Counted from the stretch's first letter, positions 8,156-17,491 are shown. The stretch is 64,000 nt of DNA from Curtobacterium sp. 9128 (GCF_900086645.1 NZ_LT576451.1:620001-684000), one strand, 5' to 3'. Made by a program: numbers and translations. Notes: generated by a model not told the origin, from the sequence alone.

Positions 8156-8917
8156 ATGAGCAACCAGAGCAAGACCGTCGTCCTCACCGGAGCAGCCTCC
8201 CCGCGCGGCATCGGCCGCGCCACCGCCCACCACCTCGCAGCGGCCGGGTGGGACATCGGGATCATCGACCTCGACGACGACGCCTCGAAGGCCGTCGCGG
8301 CCGAGATCCAGGAGCAGCACGGGGTCCGCGCGGTCGGTGTCGGCGCGAACGTCGCCGACGAGTCCGCCGTCCGGGCGGCGTTCGACGCCATCGAGGCCGA
8401 CATCGCCCCGATCACCGCCCTCGTGAACCTGGCCGGGGTGTCCTCGGCGCACGAGTACCTCGACCTGCCGGAGGGCGAGTGGCACCGCGTGCTGTCGATC
8501 AACCTGGACGGCGTGCACTTCGCCAGCCTCCGTGCCGCGGAGTCGATGGTGCAGACCGGCTACGGCCGCATCGTCAACCTGTCGTCGGTCTCCGCGCAGC
8601 GCGGCGGCGGCACGTTCAGCAAGACGCCGTACACGGTCGCCAAGGCCGGCGTCATCGGGCTCACCCGTGGGCTGGCGCGTGAGCTCGGGCCGAAGGGCGT
8701 CACGGTGAACGCGATCGCCCCCGGTCCGATCGACACCGACATCATGGGCGGCACCCTGACCGAGGAGCGCAAGACCGCGATGGCCGCGGACGGCGTGCTG
8801 CCGCGCATCGGCACCCCGCGGGACATCGCAGCGGCGATCGCGTACCTGATCAGCGAGGACGCCGGGTTCGTCACCGGTCAGACGCTGAACGTCGACGGCG
8901 GCCTCTACATGCACTGA
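8156..8917 (+). CDS. SDR family NAD(P)-dependent oxidoreductase
   Basis: A 253-residue classical short-chain dehydrogenase. It has the cofactor motif TGAASPRGIGRA near the N-terminus, the stabilising NLAG in LVNLAGVSS, and an intact Ser/Tyr/Lys site (LSSVSAQ, then YTVAK). The C-terminus ends VTGQTLNVDGGLYMH, typical of FabG-like enzymes. It starts 17 bp after the previous stop, behind GGGAGCGAG, within the catabolic operon. It is probably the polyol or ketose dehydrogenase of the pathway and works in the cytoplasm. Exact substrate unknown. Confidence 0.85.
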   Translation: MSNQSKTVVLTGAASPRGIGRATAHHLAAAGWDIGIIDLDDDASKAVAAEIQEQHGVRAVGVGANVADESAVRAAFDAIEADIAPITALVNLAGVSSAHEYLDLPEGEWHRVLSINLDGVHFASLRAAESMVQTGYGRIVNLSSVSAQRGGGTFSKTPYTVAKAGVIGLTRGLARELGPKGVTVNAIAPGPIDTDIMGGTLTEERKTAMAADGVLPRIGTPRDIAAAIAYLISEDAGFVTGQTLNVDGGLYMH

Positions 8918-8967
8918 CGGCGAGGCCGTTCCCCTGTTCCGTACCGTGCTCGCGAAGGAGCGAACCC

Positions 8968-10356
8968 GTGTCACTTCCCAACGTCCCCGCGCTCGGATCG
9001 ACCCACGATCCCGGGCTGAAGTCGGCCATCGGCAAGGCCACCAAGCACCTGATGCCGATGCTCGTGATCCTGTACTTCGTCGCGTTCCTCGACCGCACCA
9101 ACGTCGGGTTCGCGGAGGAGGCCCTGAGCGTCGACCGCGGCATCTCCGACGCGGCCTTCGCACTCGGTGCCGGCATCTTCTTCATCGGCTACGCGATCTT
9201 CGAGATCCCGTCGAACCTGCTGCTGAAGCGCTTCGGCGCTCGGTTCTGGCTCGCCCGCATCGCGATCACGTGGGGCATCGTCGCCGCGCTGTTCGCCTTC
9301 ACGACGAACGACACCATGTTCATCGTGCTGCGGTTCATCCTCGGCGTGACCGAGGCGGGACTCTTCCCCGGCGTGATCATGTACCTGTCCGAGTGGTTCC
9401 CGAACAAGGTCCGCGTGCGGATGTTCGCGATCTTCTACCTGGCGCAGCCGTTCTCGCAGATGATCGGCGCGCCGCTGTCCGGCGGTCTGCTGAGCTTCGG
9501 CGACCAGGCCACTCCGTTCCACGGCTGGCAGGTCATGTTCGCGGGCGAGGGCATCCTCGCGGTGCTCGCCGGCATCGCCGCGCTCGTGTTCCTGACGAAC
9601 AGCCCGCAGCAGGCCAAGTGGCTCGAGCCGGGGGAGAAGGACTCGCTGACGGCGGCGATGGCCCGCGAGGACACCGCCCGCAGCGCCGACGGGCCGCAGG
9701 GGATCTGGAAGGCGATGGCGAGCGGCCGGGTCTGGTACTTCACGATCATCTACTTCTGCCTGCAGGTCGCCGTCTACGGCACCACGTTCTACCTCCCGCA
9801 GCAGGTGTCGTCGCTCCTCGGGCAGGACGTCGGCTGGCAGGTCGGGCTGGTGTCCGCGATCCCGTGGCTCGTCGGCCTCATCGCCTGCTACCTCGTCGGA
9901 TCGAAGGCGGACTCCGTGGGCCGCCGCCGACGCTGGGGGACGATGTTCTACGTCTTCACCGGCCTCTCGATCCTCGGCTCCGCGTGGGCCGGCGCGAACG
10001 GGCAGCCGATCCTCGGCATCGTGTTCATCACGCTGGCCGTGGCGAGCTTCTTGTCGGTCGGCCCCATCACGTGGGCGTACCCGACGGCGTTCCTCACGGG
10101 CGCCGCCGCAGCAGCCGGCATCGGGCTGATCAACTCGCTCGGCAACCTCGGCGGGTTCGTGGCACCGATCATGCGCACGGCGATCAACGAGGTCGTCCCG
10201 ACCGACAGTGGAGCGTTCGGCATCGTGTCGCTCGGTGTCCTGGCGTTCGTCGCGGCCGTGATGATCTTCTGCACGAAGTTCTTCCGGCAGTCGCGGGCGG
10301 ACGACCTGCTCGACACCTCGCACGTGGCGACGACCGAACAGCGGGTGAAGCGATGA
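8968..10356 (+). CDS. MFS transporter, anion:cation symporter (ACS) type
   Basis: A 462-residue permease with about twelve membrane segments, starting at GTG 8968 with AAGGAG 7 nt upstream. DRTNVGFAEEAL in the first loop and IFEIPSNLLLKRFGARFWLARI after helix 2 are characteristic of the ACS family, which imports galactonate, glucarate, phthalate and similar organic anions. It overlaps the kinase gene by ATGA. It is presumably the uptake system for the operon's substrate, which hints at an acidic sugar or one of its derivatives, although family members also move uncharged compounds. Confidence 0.88.
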   Translation: MSLPNVPALGSTHDPGLKSAIGKATKHLMPMLVILYFVAFLDRTNVGFAEEALSVDRGISDAAFALGAGIFFIGYAIFEIPSNLLLKRFGARFWLARIAITWGIVAALFAFTTNDTMFIVLRFILGVTEAGLFPGVIMYLSEWFPNKVRVRMFAIFYLAQPFSQMIGAPLSGGLLSFGDQATPFHGWQVMFAGEGILAVLAGIAALVFLTNSPQQAKWLEPGEKDSLTAAMAREDTARSADGPQGIWKAMASGRVWYFTIIYFCLQVAVYGTTFYLPQQVSSLLGQDVGWQVGLVSAIPWLVGLIACYLVGSKADSVGRRRRWGTMFYVFTGLSILGSAWAGANGQPILGIVFITLAVASFLSVGPITWAYPTAFLTGAAAAAGIGLINSLGNLGGFVAPIMRTAINEVVPTDSGAFGIVSLGVLAFVAAVMIFCTKFFRQSRADDLLDTSHVATTEQRVKR

Positions 10357-12047
10357 CCCGGTTGTTCAACGATCCGGCGGACTTCGCGGACGAGATGGTG
10401 GACGGGTTCGTCGCGGCGAACCGGGCGTGGGTGCGGAAGGTGCACGGTGGGGTCGCCCGGTCCACTGCGAGCCCGGACGGCACGGTCGCCCTGGTGATCG
10501 GTGGTGGCAGTGGCCACTACCCGGCGTTCGGTGGGCTCGTGGGCCACGGGTTGGCCGCCGGTGCGGCGATGGGGAACCTGTTCGCCAGTCCGAGTGCGCA
10601 GCAGGTCACCGCGGTCGCCCGCGCAAGCCAGCACGGTGGCGGCGTGCTGCTGTCCTACGGCAACTACGCCGGCGACGTGCTCAACTTCGACGCCGCCGCC
10701 CGGTCACTCACGGAGCTGGGCATCGACGTCCGCACGGTGCGCGTCACGGACGACGTCGCGTCGGCGCCGGGGGGCGAGGCGCACAAGCGGCGGGGGATCG
10801 CGGGGGACCTGTGCGTGTTCAAGGTCGCCGGCGCCGCTGCAGAGCGCGGGGACACGCTCGACGAGGTCACCGAGGTCGCGACCCGTGCGAACGACCGCAC
10901 CCGGTCCTTCGGTGTCGCCTTCTCCGGCTGCTCCCTGCCGGGCGCGGACGAACCGCTCTTCACGGTGCCGGAGGGTCGTATGGCGATCGGGATGGGGATC
11001 CACGGTGAGCGGGGCATCGACGAAGCCGACGTCCCCACCGCCGACGGCCTCGCCGAGCTGCTCACCGACCGGCTCCTCCAGGAGCGTCCGGAGGGCGCCG
11101 GAGACCGGGTCGTCCCGATCCTCAACGGCCTCGGCAGCGTGAAGTACGAGGAACTGTTCGTGGTCTTCAACGCCGTGCAACAGCGCCTCACCGATGCGGG
11201 CATCACGATCGTGGAGCCCGAGGTCGGGGAACTCGTCACGAGCTTCGACATGGCCGGGGTGTCGCTGACGCTGTTCTGGCCGGACGCGGAACTCGAGCAG
11301 CTCTGGGCGGCGCCGGCGAACGCGCCCGCGTTCCGGAAGGGTGCCGCGGTCGCGCAGGAGCGTCTCCCCGAGGACGTCCTCACCGCCGACGTCGTCGCAC
11401 CTGTCGGTCCCGCGAGCGACGAATCGCGCACGCTCGCCCGCCAGGTCGCCGACGGGTTCCACACGGTGCGCGACCTGCTCGACGCCCACGCGGACGAGCT
11501 GGGGCGGATCGACGCGATCGCCGGTGACGGCGACCACGGCATCGGCATGCAGCGCGGCTCCACCGCCGCCGACGCGGCAGCACGAGAAGCCGCCGAGCGC
11601 GGCGCGGGCGCCGGCACGGTCCTCACGATCGCGGGGGACGCGTGGTCGGACAAGGCCGGGGGCACCTCCGGTGCGATCTGGGGTGCCGCCCTGGAGGCTC
11701 TGGGTCGCGTCATCGGGGACCGTGAACGTCCCACAGCGGCGACCGTCCAACGCGCGGTGCACGCCGCCACCGACGCGGTCCTCGCCTTCGGCGCGGCCGT
11801 CGGCGACAAGACCATGGTCGACGCCCTCGTCCCCTTCGACGACGTCCTCACCACCCGCATCGCCGCCGGCGACGACCTGACCACCGCCTGGCGCGCGGCA
11901 GCTGACGCGGCGCAGCAGGCAGCAGACGGAACGGTCGACCTCCTGCCGAGGATGGGCCGGGCGCGCACCCACGCCGAGGACGCCGTCGGCACACCCGACC
12001 CCGGCGCGGTGTCGTTCGCGCTCATCGTCGACGCGGTCGCGCCGTGA
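10353..12047 (+). CDS. Dihydroxyacetone-kinase-family kinase (DhaK-DhaL fusion)
   Basis: A 564-residue ATP-dependent kinase. The DhaK domain (about 1-330) has the GGGSGHYPAF loop and the substrate-binding histidine, His217, in GMGIHGERG. The DhaL domain (about 360-564) has GDGDHGIGM at 391-399 and SDKAGGTSGAIWG, the nucleotide/Mg site. Relatives phosphorylate dihydroxyacetone, erythrulose or apulose. A dedicated TPI-like gene follows directly with a 4-bp overlap, so a C3 or C4 ketose phosphate product is favoured. Single-chain ATP use (not the PTS-dependent DhaM system) follows from the fusion. Confidence 0.9.
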   Translation: MTRLFNDPADFADEMVDGFVAANRAWVRKVHGGVARSTASPDGTVALVIGGGSGHYPAFGGLVGHGLAAGAAMGNLFASPSAQQVTAVARASQHGGGVLLSYGNYAGDVLNFDAAARSLTELGIDVRTVRVTDDVASAPGGEAHKRRGIAGDLCVFKVAGAAAERGDTLDEVTEVATRANDRTRSFGVAFSGCSLPGADEPLFTVPEGRMAIGMGIHGERGIDEADVPTADGLAELLTDRLLQERPEGAGDRVVPILNGLGSVKYEELFVVFNAVQQRLTDAGITIVEPEVGELVTSFDMAGVSLTLFWPDAELEQLWAAPANAPAFRKGAAVAQERLPEDVLTADVVAPVGPASDESRTLARQVADGFHTVRDLLDAHADELGRIDAIAGDGDHGIGMQRGSTAADAAAREAAERGAGAGTVLTIAGDAWSDKAGGTSGAIWGAALEALGRVIGDRERPTAATVQRAVHAATDAVLAFGAAVGDKTMVDALVPFDDVLTTRIAAGDDLTTAWRAAADAAQQAADGTVDLLPRMGRARTHAEDAVGTPDPGAVSFALIVDAVAP

Positions 12048-12796
12048 TCACGATCGGCGTCTCGCTGAAGATGTACTTCGGGCACGCGCAGACGCTGCGC
12101 TGGGCCGAGGCCGTCGCGGACATCGCCAAGTCGCACCCGGCGGTCACGAGCGGCGCGGTGGAGCTGTTCGTGATCCCGACGTTCCCGTCGCTGGTCCCCG
12201 TGCACGCGGTACTCGAGGGCACGGCCGTGCTGCTCGGCGCCCAGGACCTGGCGACGGAGGACACGGGCGCGTTCACCGGCGAGGTCTCCGGCGCCGAACT
12301 CGCGGAGATCGGCGTGGACCTCGTCGAGATCGGGCACGCGGAACGCCGTTCCCTGTTCCACGAGGACGACGCGACCATCGCGCGGAAGGTCGACGCCGCG
12401 TTCCGCAACCACCTGCGTCCGCTCGTCTGCGTCGGCGAGGCGATCCGGTCCTCCCGTCTCGATGCGATCGCGGACGTGACCGGACAGCTCGACCGAGCCG
12501 TCTCACGGGACGCCGCCGCACCGGTGATCGTCGCCTACGAGCCGGTCTGGGCGATCGGCGCGCCGCAGCCGGCGCCCGACGACCACATCGTCGAGGTCCT
12601 GACGGGCATCGAAGCGCATCTCGAACAGCGGCCGGAGCTGGCGGGGTCGGTCGTGGTCTACGGCGGCTCCGCCGGGCCGGGACTGCTCACGCGGGGGCAG
12701 GGCCGCATCGGCGGGCTGTTCCTCGGCCGGTTCGCGCACGACCCGGCCGCGATCGCGGCGATCCTCGACGAGGCACAGGCGCTGAGAGGCGACTGA
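12044..12796 (+). CDS. Triosephosphate-isomerase-like protein
   Basis: 250 residues, starting at a GTG that overlaps the kinase stop. It retains the catalytic Lys in GVSLKMYF (with Ser-Leu in place of the usual Asn-Trp before Lys-Met), the His in EIGHAERR and the Glu in AYEPVWAIG; the phosphate loop is VVYGGSAGPG. The altered N-terminal motif and the operon context argue for a paralog with a special substrate, such as erythrulose phosphate (compare EryH in erythritol catabolism), and not for the glycolytic TPI. Plain DHAP/GAP isomerisation remains possible. Confidence 0.8.
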   Translation: MITIGVSLKMYFGHAQTLRWAEAVADIAKSHPAVTSGAVELFVIPTFPSLVPVHAVLEGTAVLLGAQDLATEDTGAFTGEVSGAELAEIGVDLVEIGHAERRSLFHEDDATIARKVDAAFRNHLRPLVCVGEAIRSSRLDAIADVTGQLDRAVSRDAAAPVIVAYEPVWAIGAPQPAPDDHIVEVLTGIEAHLEQRPELAGSVVVYGGSAGPGLLTRGQGRIGGLFLGRFAHDPAAIAAILDEAQALRGD

Positions 12797-12825
12797 CCCC
12801 CGGTTGGGAGGGCGCGGCGCCCGCG

Positions 12826-12837
12826 TACCCATGGGTA
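12826..12837. promoter_or_regulatory. TACCCATGGGTA palindrome upstream of the surface protein
   Basis: A perfect 12-bp palindrome lies 48 nt before the GTG of the surface-protein gene and 30 nt after the TPI-like stop. It could be an operator. Nothing else supports it. Confidence 0.25.
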
Positions 12838-12885
12838 TCTTCAGCTTGCCTGCGACCGCTCCGGTCGTCCACCCGAAGGATCCCT

Positions 12886-15801
12886 GTGCTCTCGTCCCTG
12901 ACCAGGACGCGCCGTCGCGCGCGCCTGTCCGCCGTGGCCGTCGCCGCCACGCTCGCCACCGCCCTGGGGCTGCTCGTGGCCCCGCCCGCGAACGCCGTCG
13001 AACCCGTCGGGACCCTCGACGTCTCCATCCCGGCCGGCGGCAGCCCGCCCTACCCGTCGGCGACGTGGGGCCAGACGTTCACCGCCGGCCGCACCGGCAA
13101 GCTGACCGCGGTGTCCCTCGACTGGACGCTCCCGGGATCCGGCGGATCCGGAGCGGTCACCCTGCAGGCCGCCGCCAACGGGGTGCCGACCGGACCGGTA
13201 CTGGCATCGGCGACGATCTCCACGGACACGGGGTGGCAGACCGCGGTCTTCTCCGCTCCCGCGAGGCTCAACGCCGGGACCGTCTACGCGCTGAGCATCC
13301 CGATCGTGAACACGGCGATGTACTCGACGAGCGTGTACGCCGGCGGTGCCGTGTTCCACGGCGGTCTGGCGTACCCGAACTACGACCTCCCGCTGCGCAC
13401 CTACATGCAGGCGGTGCCGGCACCGACCGGGTTCACCGCGTCCGCGGGCGACGGCACGACCGACCTCGCGTGGGATCCCGTCGCGTCGACGTCCGAGTGG
13501 AACGTCACCGGGTACGAGACCTCGTACGCGGTCAGCGGCTCTGGACAGTGGTCAGCACCCGCCGCATCGACCGGCACGACCGCGCGGGTCTCGGGCCTCA
13601 CCGACGGCACGGCGTACGACTTCCGCGTCCGTGCCACGAGCGACATCGGCTCCGGTGAGTGGTCGACGACCGCCTCCGCGACCCCGATGGGCGACTTCAC
13701 CGGCGGGGCGCTGCACGTCGCGACCGATGCGCTCGCGGTCGGTGTCGCACGCACCGCGACCTCTGACGGGTGGAGCCCGACGCCGAACCTCGCGTGGTCC
13801 TGGACCGCTGGTGGCACTCAGGTCGGCACCGCGCCGACGTACACCCCGACCCCCGACGACCTCGGCAAGGACGTGCAGGTCACGGTGACCGCGACGGCTG
13901 TCGGCCGCCACCCGCAGACCCGCACCGTGGACCTCGGCATCGTCGGGCCCGGCACGATCACCACCGGGGGCGTCGAGCTCCGCGGCACCGACGGTGGCGT
14001 GGTCGGCTCGACCGTCGACGCCGGCACCACCGTCACGGCCTCGGTACCCGGGCTCGCGCCGAGCACGGCGACCCTCACCTACCAGTGGTTCCGCGGGGCG
14101 GACACGCCGATCGAGGGTGCGACCGGTTCCTCGTACACGGTCACCGGTGACGACGCGTTCGGCCGGGGCCGCATCTCGGTCGCCGTCACCGCGACCGAGC
14201 GGGGCTACTCGGACGTCACCGTCTCGTCGGGCACCCCGTACGCGACGTACGGCGTGCAGCAGGGATCCGTCACGACCGACGCGGCGAAGGTCGGGCAGCC
14301 CACGACGGCCACCGACCCGGCCTGGACCCCCTCCACCGCCACGCTGTCCTACCAGTGGTACGTCGGTGAGCGGGCGATCCGCGGCGCGACCGGGAACACC
14401 TACACGCCGACCGCCGACCAGGCCGGCGCGGACCTGACCGTGACGGTCAGCGGCACCGCCCGCGGCTACCACGCCCAGCAGGTCACGAGTGCGCCCGTCG
14501 TCATCGCGCCGGGCACGCAGGTCGGCACCGTGGCGATCCAGGGCGACGCCACCGTCGGCTCGGAGCTCACCGCGGTGGACTCCGACTGGCAGGACGGCAC
14601 GGCGTTCAGCCGCCAGTGGACCCGCGACGGCCAGCCGATCGACGGCGCGACCGGACGGACCTACCGGCTCGTCGGCGCCGACGCCGGCACGACGATCGGC
14701 CTGACCGTGACCGGCACGCTCGCCGGGTACGAGGACCGCACCGTCGATGCACCCGCGACCGGCGCGGTCGCACTCGGCACCCAGCACGCGAGCGTGACCA
14801 TCGCCGGAGCCGATGCCGCCCGGGTCGGCACCGCGCTCACCACGACGGACAGCGGCTGGGCGACCGGCACGACCGTCACCCACCAGTGGCTCCGCGACGG
14901 CGAGCCGATCGAGGACGCGACCGGCGCGGGCTACACGCCGACCGACGCCGACCTGGGCCACGTGCTCACCGTCGCGGCGACCGGTGAGCTCACCGGCTGG
15001 GAGCCCCTGACGGTCACGTCGGCCGGCACTCGCGCCGTCGTCGGCACCCCCGCGGTCGTCACCCCGGGTGGCACCCTGCCGACCACGGTCACCGCCGGAG
15101 AGCCGTTCCGCTACCAGCTCGACGTCTCGGGTTCACCGCGGCCGACGCTGACGCTCGACGGACACCTGCCGACCGGGCTCGAGTTCGACGCCGAGACCGG
15201 GGTCGTCTCCGGGATCCCGACCGAGGCCGGCCACCACGTCCTCCGCTTCACCGCGGACAACGGCGTGGGGATCCCGTCGGTCACGACCCTGACGATCGAC
15301 GTCGTCGCCGGTCCGCTCGCCGAGCTCACGCTCGCCACGACCGGCACCGGTGAGGTCGACGGGGCGGTCACCGCGAAGCAGGGTTCCACGATCCACGTCC
15401 TGGCCGCCGGCCTCGACGAGTGGGGCAACGAACTGGAGTCGCTCGACGGACTCGTCCTCACCTCGAGCGTCGACAGTGACGTGATCGACGGGGACGCGGT
15501 GACGTTCCGCCACGCCTCGCCGCACGTGCTCACCGCGACCGTCGGCGACGTCACGGCGTCGGTCCTCGTCGAGGTCAGCCCGACGGCAGTCGTGTCGCCG
15601 ACGGATCCGACCACGCCGGCAGCGCCCGTCGCGGCCCGGCCGGGCGTCCCCGCGCCGGCACCGACCGCGGCGCACCCGGCCGCCGAGCTCGCCTACACGG
15701 GGTCGGCGTCCACCGGCCCGCTCGCCGTGGCAGCGCTCCTCGCGCTGCTCCTCGGTGCCGCGCTGCGCGCCGGTGCGCGCCGCCGCCGCGAACGGATCTG
15801 A
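12886..15801 (+). CDS. LAYTG-anchored surface protein with Ig-like and FN3 repeats
   Basis: A 971-residue secreted protein, started at GTG 12886 behind GAAGGA. A signal peptide (RTRRRAR, hydrophobic core, ANA at 35-37) precedes a galactose-binding-like domain (about 45-170), an FN3 domain (about 180-265) and five Ig-like repeats of about 80-90 residues with a recurring QW(x)9-10GATG pattern. A putative-Ig domain follows (LPTGLEFDAETGVVSGIP). The C-terminus has LAYTG at 935-939, a hydrophobic stretch and an RRRRER tail, a class E sortase signal. The matching sortase is at 24424. No catalytic domain was found, so an adhesive or structural role is likely. Confidence 0.88.
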   Translation: MLSSLTRTRRRARLSAVAVAATLATALGLLVAPPANAVEPVGTLDVSIPAGGSPPYPSATWGQTFTAGRTGKLTAVSLDWTLPGSGGSGAVTLQAAANGVPTGPVLASATISTDTGWQTAVFSAPARLNAGTVYALSIPIVNTAMYSTSVYAGGAVFHGGLAYPNYDLPLRTYMQAVPAPTGFTASAGDGTTDLAWDPVASTSEWNVTGYETSYAVSGSGQWSAPAASTGTTARVSGLTDGTAYDFRVRATSDIGSGEWSTTASATPMGDFTGGALHVATDALAVGVARTATSDGWSPTPNLAWSWTAGGTQVGTAPTYTPTPDDLGKDVQVTVTATAVGRHPQTRTVDLGIVGPGTITTGGVELRGTDGGVVGSTVDAGTTVTASVPGLAPSTATLTYQWFRGADTPIEGATGSSYTVTGDDAFGRGRISVAVTATERGYSDVTVSSGTPYATYGVQQGSVTTDAAKVGQPTTATDPAWTPSTATLSYQWYVGERAIRGATGNTYTPTADQAGADLTVTVSGTARGYHAQQVTSAPVVIAPGTQVGTVAIQGDATVGSELTAVDSDWQDGTAFSRQWTRDGQPIDGATGRTYRLVGADAGTTIGLTVTGTLAGYEDRTVDAPATGAVALGTQHASVTIAGADAARVGTALTTTDSGWATGTTVTHQWLRDGEPIEDATGAGYTPTDADLGHVLTVAATGELTGWEPLTVTSAGTRAVVGTPAVVTPGGTLPTTVTAGEPFRYQLDVSGSPRPTLTLDGHLPTGLEFDAETGVVSGIPTEAGHHVLRFTADNGVGIPSVTTLTIDVVAGPLAELTLATTGTGEVDGAVTAKQGSTIHVLAAGLDEWGNELESLDGLVLTSSVDSDVIDGDAVTFRHASPHVLTATVGDVTASVLVEVSPTAVVSPTDPTTPAAPVAARPGVPAPAPTAAHPAAELAYTGSASTGPLAVAALLALLLGAALRAGARRRRERI

Positions 15802-15816
15802 TCGCTCCACCAACCG

Positions 15817-15857
15817 GACAGGAGGCTCGGCGCACGACGTGCGCCGAGCCTCCTGTC
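15817..15857. terminator. Bidirectional terminator, perfect 19-bp stem
   Basis: Arms at 15817-15835 and 15839-15857 are exact reverse complements around GAC. It lies between the convergent surface-protein gene and SDR gene. The stem carries both strands of the dispersed motif GGAGGCTCGG. Confidence 0.85.
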
Positions 15858-15871
15858 GTGGGGTCCGTGCG

Positions 15872-16555
15872 TCAGATCGCGACGGAACCGAGGACGCGGT
15901 GCGCGATCGAGATCGACTCGCCGGACACCACGGACAGCGGCGACGACAGGAACGCGATCAGGTCGGCGATCTGCTGGGGGCTGGACTCGCCACCGGACCC
16001 GCGCTGCACCTCGGCAGCCGGCTCGTCCGTCACCGTGCCCGGGTTGACGACGTTGACCGTCACACCGGAGCCGGCTGCCTCGTCGGCGAGGTTCTTCGCG
16101 ATGACGCTGACTGCGGTGTTCCGGAGCGACGCGGTGATGTTGCCGGAGAAGTAGGCGTTCTGCCCGCTCACGACGACGACGCGTCCGAAACCCGCCTCGC
16201 GCTGTCCGGGCAGCACGGCGTTCGCGACCCGCAGGAACCCGAGCGCCTTGCCGTCGACGGCCCGGGCGATCTGATCAGGGTCGGACTTCTTCGCCGGGTC
16301 GAGGGTCCCGGCACTCGGCGCCGCGGTGACGACGAGCACGTCGATGCGCCCGTGCTGCGCGATGACCGAGGCGACACCGGCGTCGACCGAGGCCTGGTCC
16401 GCGGTGTCGATCGCGACGCCGTCGTCGTCCGTCGCACTCCGCGAGGCGACGACGACCGTCGCTCCCTCGGCCCGGAGTCGATCGGCGACGGCGCTGCCGA
16501 TGTACCCCTTGCCCCCGACGACGAGTGCGACACGGTCCGTGAGTTGGAGATCCAC
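15872..16555 (-). CDS. SDR-fold protein lacking the catalytic Tyr/Lys
   Basis: 227 residues with a Rossmann N-terminus (LVVGGKGYIGSAVADRL) and the overall length of a classical SDR. In the segment following Ser130 (VVSGQNAYFSGNITASLRN) the positions that should be Tyr and Lys of YxxxK align with Ile140 and Leu144, so normal SDR chemistry is unlikely. It may be a dinucleotide-binding regulator (as in the NmrA-like group) or a degenerate enzyme. It is transcribed away from the small gene and MarR gene that follow. Confidence 0.75.
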   Translation of the reverse strand: MDLQLTDRVALVVGGKGYIGSAVADRLRAEGATVVVASRSATDDDGVAIDTADQASVDAGVASVIAQHGRIDVLVVTAAPSAGTLDPAKKSDPDQIARAVDGKALGFLRVANAVLPGQREAGFGRVVVVSGQNAYFSGNITASLRNTAVSVIAKNLADEAAGSGVTVNVVNPGTVTDEPAAEVQRGSGGESSPQQIADLIAFLSSPLSVVSGESISIAHRVLGSVAI

Positions 16556-16655
16556 GTCGCCACGCTATCCCTCGGTCGGACAACCGGTCGTTCAGTGCGC
16601 CGTGCAGTTCGGTGCGCGAAACGTACAGGACCTGGATTGTCAGTTGCTCTAACCG

Positions 16656-16668
16656 TTCACGTTGTGAA
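16656..16668. promoter_or_regulatory. TTCAC-GTT-GTGAA inverted repeat
   Basis: Perfect 5-bp arms lie in the divergent region between the SDR (starts 16555, minus) and the small gene at 16723 (plus). The MarR regulator two genes down may bind here; this is inference from position only. Confidence 0.4.
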
Positions 16669-16722
16669 ACACTTTCGTCGTCCAACTCGGACGGGAAGAC
16701 GACCAGGAAGGTGGAACCAGGC

Positions 16723-16905
16723 ATGCGCAGCACGTACCACGGGGCTCAGTGGGGCACCGGTCTCCTCGGCACCCACCCTCGCGCGGGCCTCACCGACCCA
16801 GCGGTCATCGCCGCCTACGTCACCGCTCGGATCGAGGACCCGTCGCTCCTCTCCAAGCGGGCCGAGCCGTCCTACGCGGACTTCTTCGCCCTGCCGCAGG
16901 CCTGA
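16723..16905 (+). CDS. Hypothetical small protein (60 aa)
   Basis: Starts at ATG 16723 with GGAAGGTGG about 8 nt upstream. The sequence is hydrophilic and includes YHGAQWGTGLLGTHPRAG and a C-terminal SYADFFALPQA. No transmembrane segment, signal peptide or known motif is visible. It ends 21 bp before the MarR gene, so both may share the promoter in the divergent region. Not recognised. Confidence 0.5.
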   Translation: MRSTYHGAQWGTGLLGTHPRAGLTDPAVIAAYVTARIEDPSLLSKRAEPSYADFFALPQA

Positions 16906-16926
16906 GAACCCGGAGTTCATGACCAC

Positions 16927-17466
16927 ATGCCGTTGACTGTCGTCCGCCGAGAGCACGTCCACCTCTACTCGCGAGCACCCCGATCGAAGGCCGCCCGCTT
17001 GGCCGTCGACGCCATCCTCCGGCTGCAGCACGCCGAGGATCAGCAGATCGAGCACGCGCGCATCGAGAGTGGCCTGTCGAAGAACGAGTTCCTCGCGGTC
17101 CGGTACCTGCTGCAGGCGCACCGGGACAGCCGTGCGATGGGACCGAAGGACCTCGCGGTGATGCTCGGGGTGTCCAACGCCTCGGTGACGAAGATCGTCG
17201 ACGGCCTCGTGGAGAAGGGCGACATCGTCCGGACCGCGCACCCCACCGACCGTCGGGCGCAGTTCCTCGAACCGACCGACCAGGTGGCGACCAAGATCGA
17301 CGACTCGTACGCACAGTTCCACGAGATCGTCGTGCGCGTGCTCGACGGGCTGCCGGCCGCCGACAACGAGGTGGTCGCCGAGGCCCTCGGGCGGATCGTG
17401 GACGCCCTCGCCGAGGCGGTTCCGGAGCCAGCCGACGAGTACACCGTGGACGACACCAGCGCCTGA
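16927..17466 (+). CDS. MarR family transcriptional regulator
   Basis: A 179-residue winged-helix regulator. The core (about 55-130) reads SKNEFLAVRYLL, then MGPKDLAVMLGVSNASVTKIVDGLVEKGDIVRTAHPTDRRAQFLEPT, with the typical DRR wing. The N-terminal 35 residues are a basic extension and the C-terminal helix is acidic. MarR proteins usually repress adjacent genes and respond to small aromatic or lipophilic ligands. Candidate targets are the small gene just upstream and the divergent SDR. Confidence 0.88.
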   Translation: MPLTVVRREHVHLYSRAPRSKAARLAVDAILRLQHAEDQQIEHARIESGLSKNEFLAVRYLLQAHRDSRAMGPKDLAVMLGVSNASVTKIVDGLVEKGDIVRTAHPTDRRAQFLEPTDQVATKIDDSYAQFHEIVVRVLDGLPAADNEVVAEALGRIVDALAEAVPEPADEYTVDDTSA

Positions 17467-17491
17467 AACCTTCCAGCGGTAAGTTGTCTGC

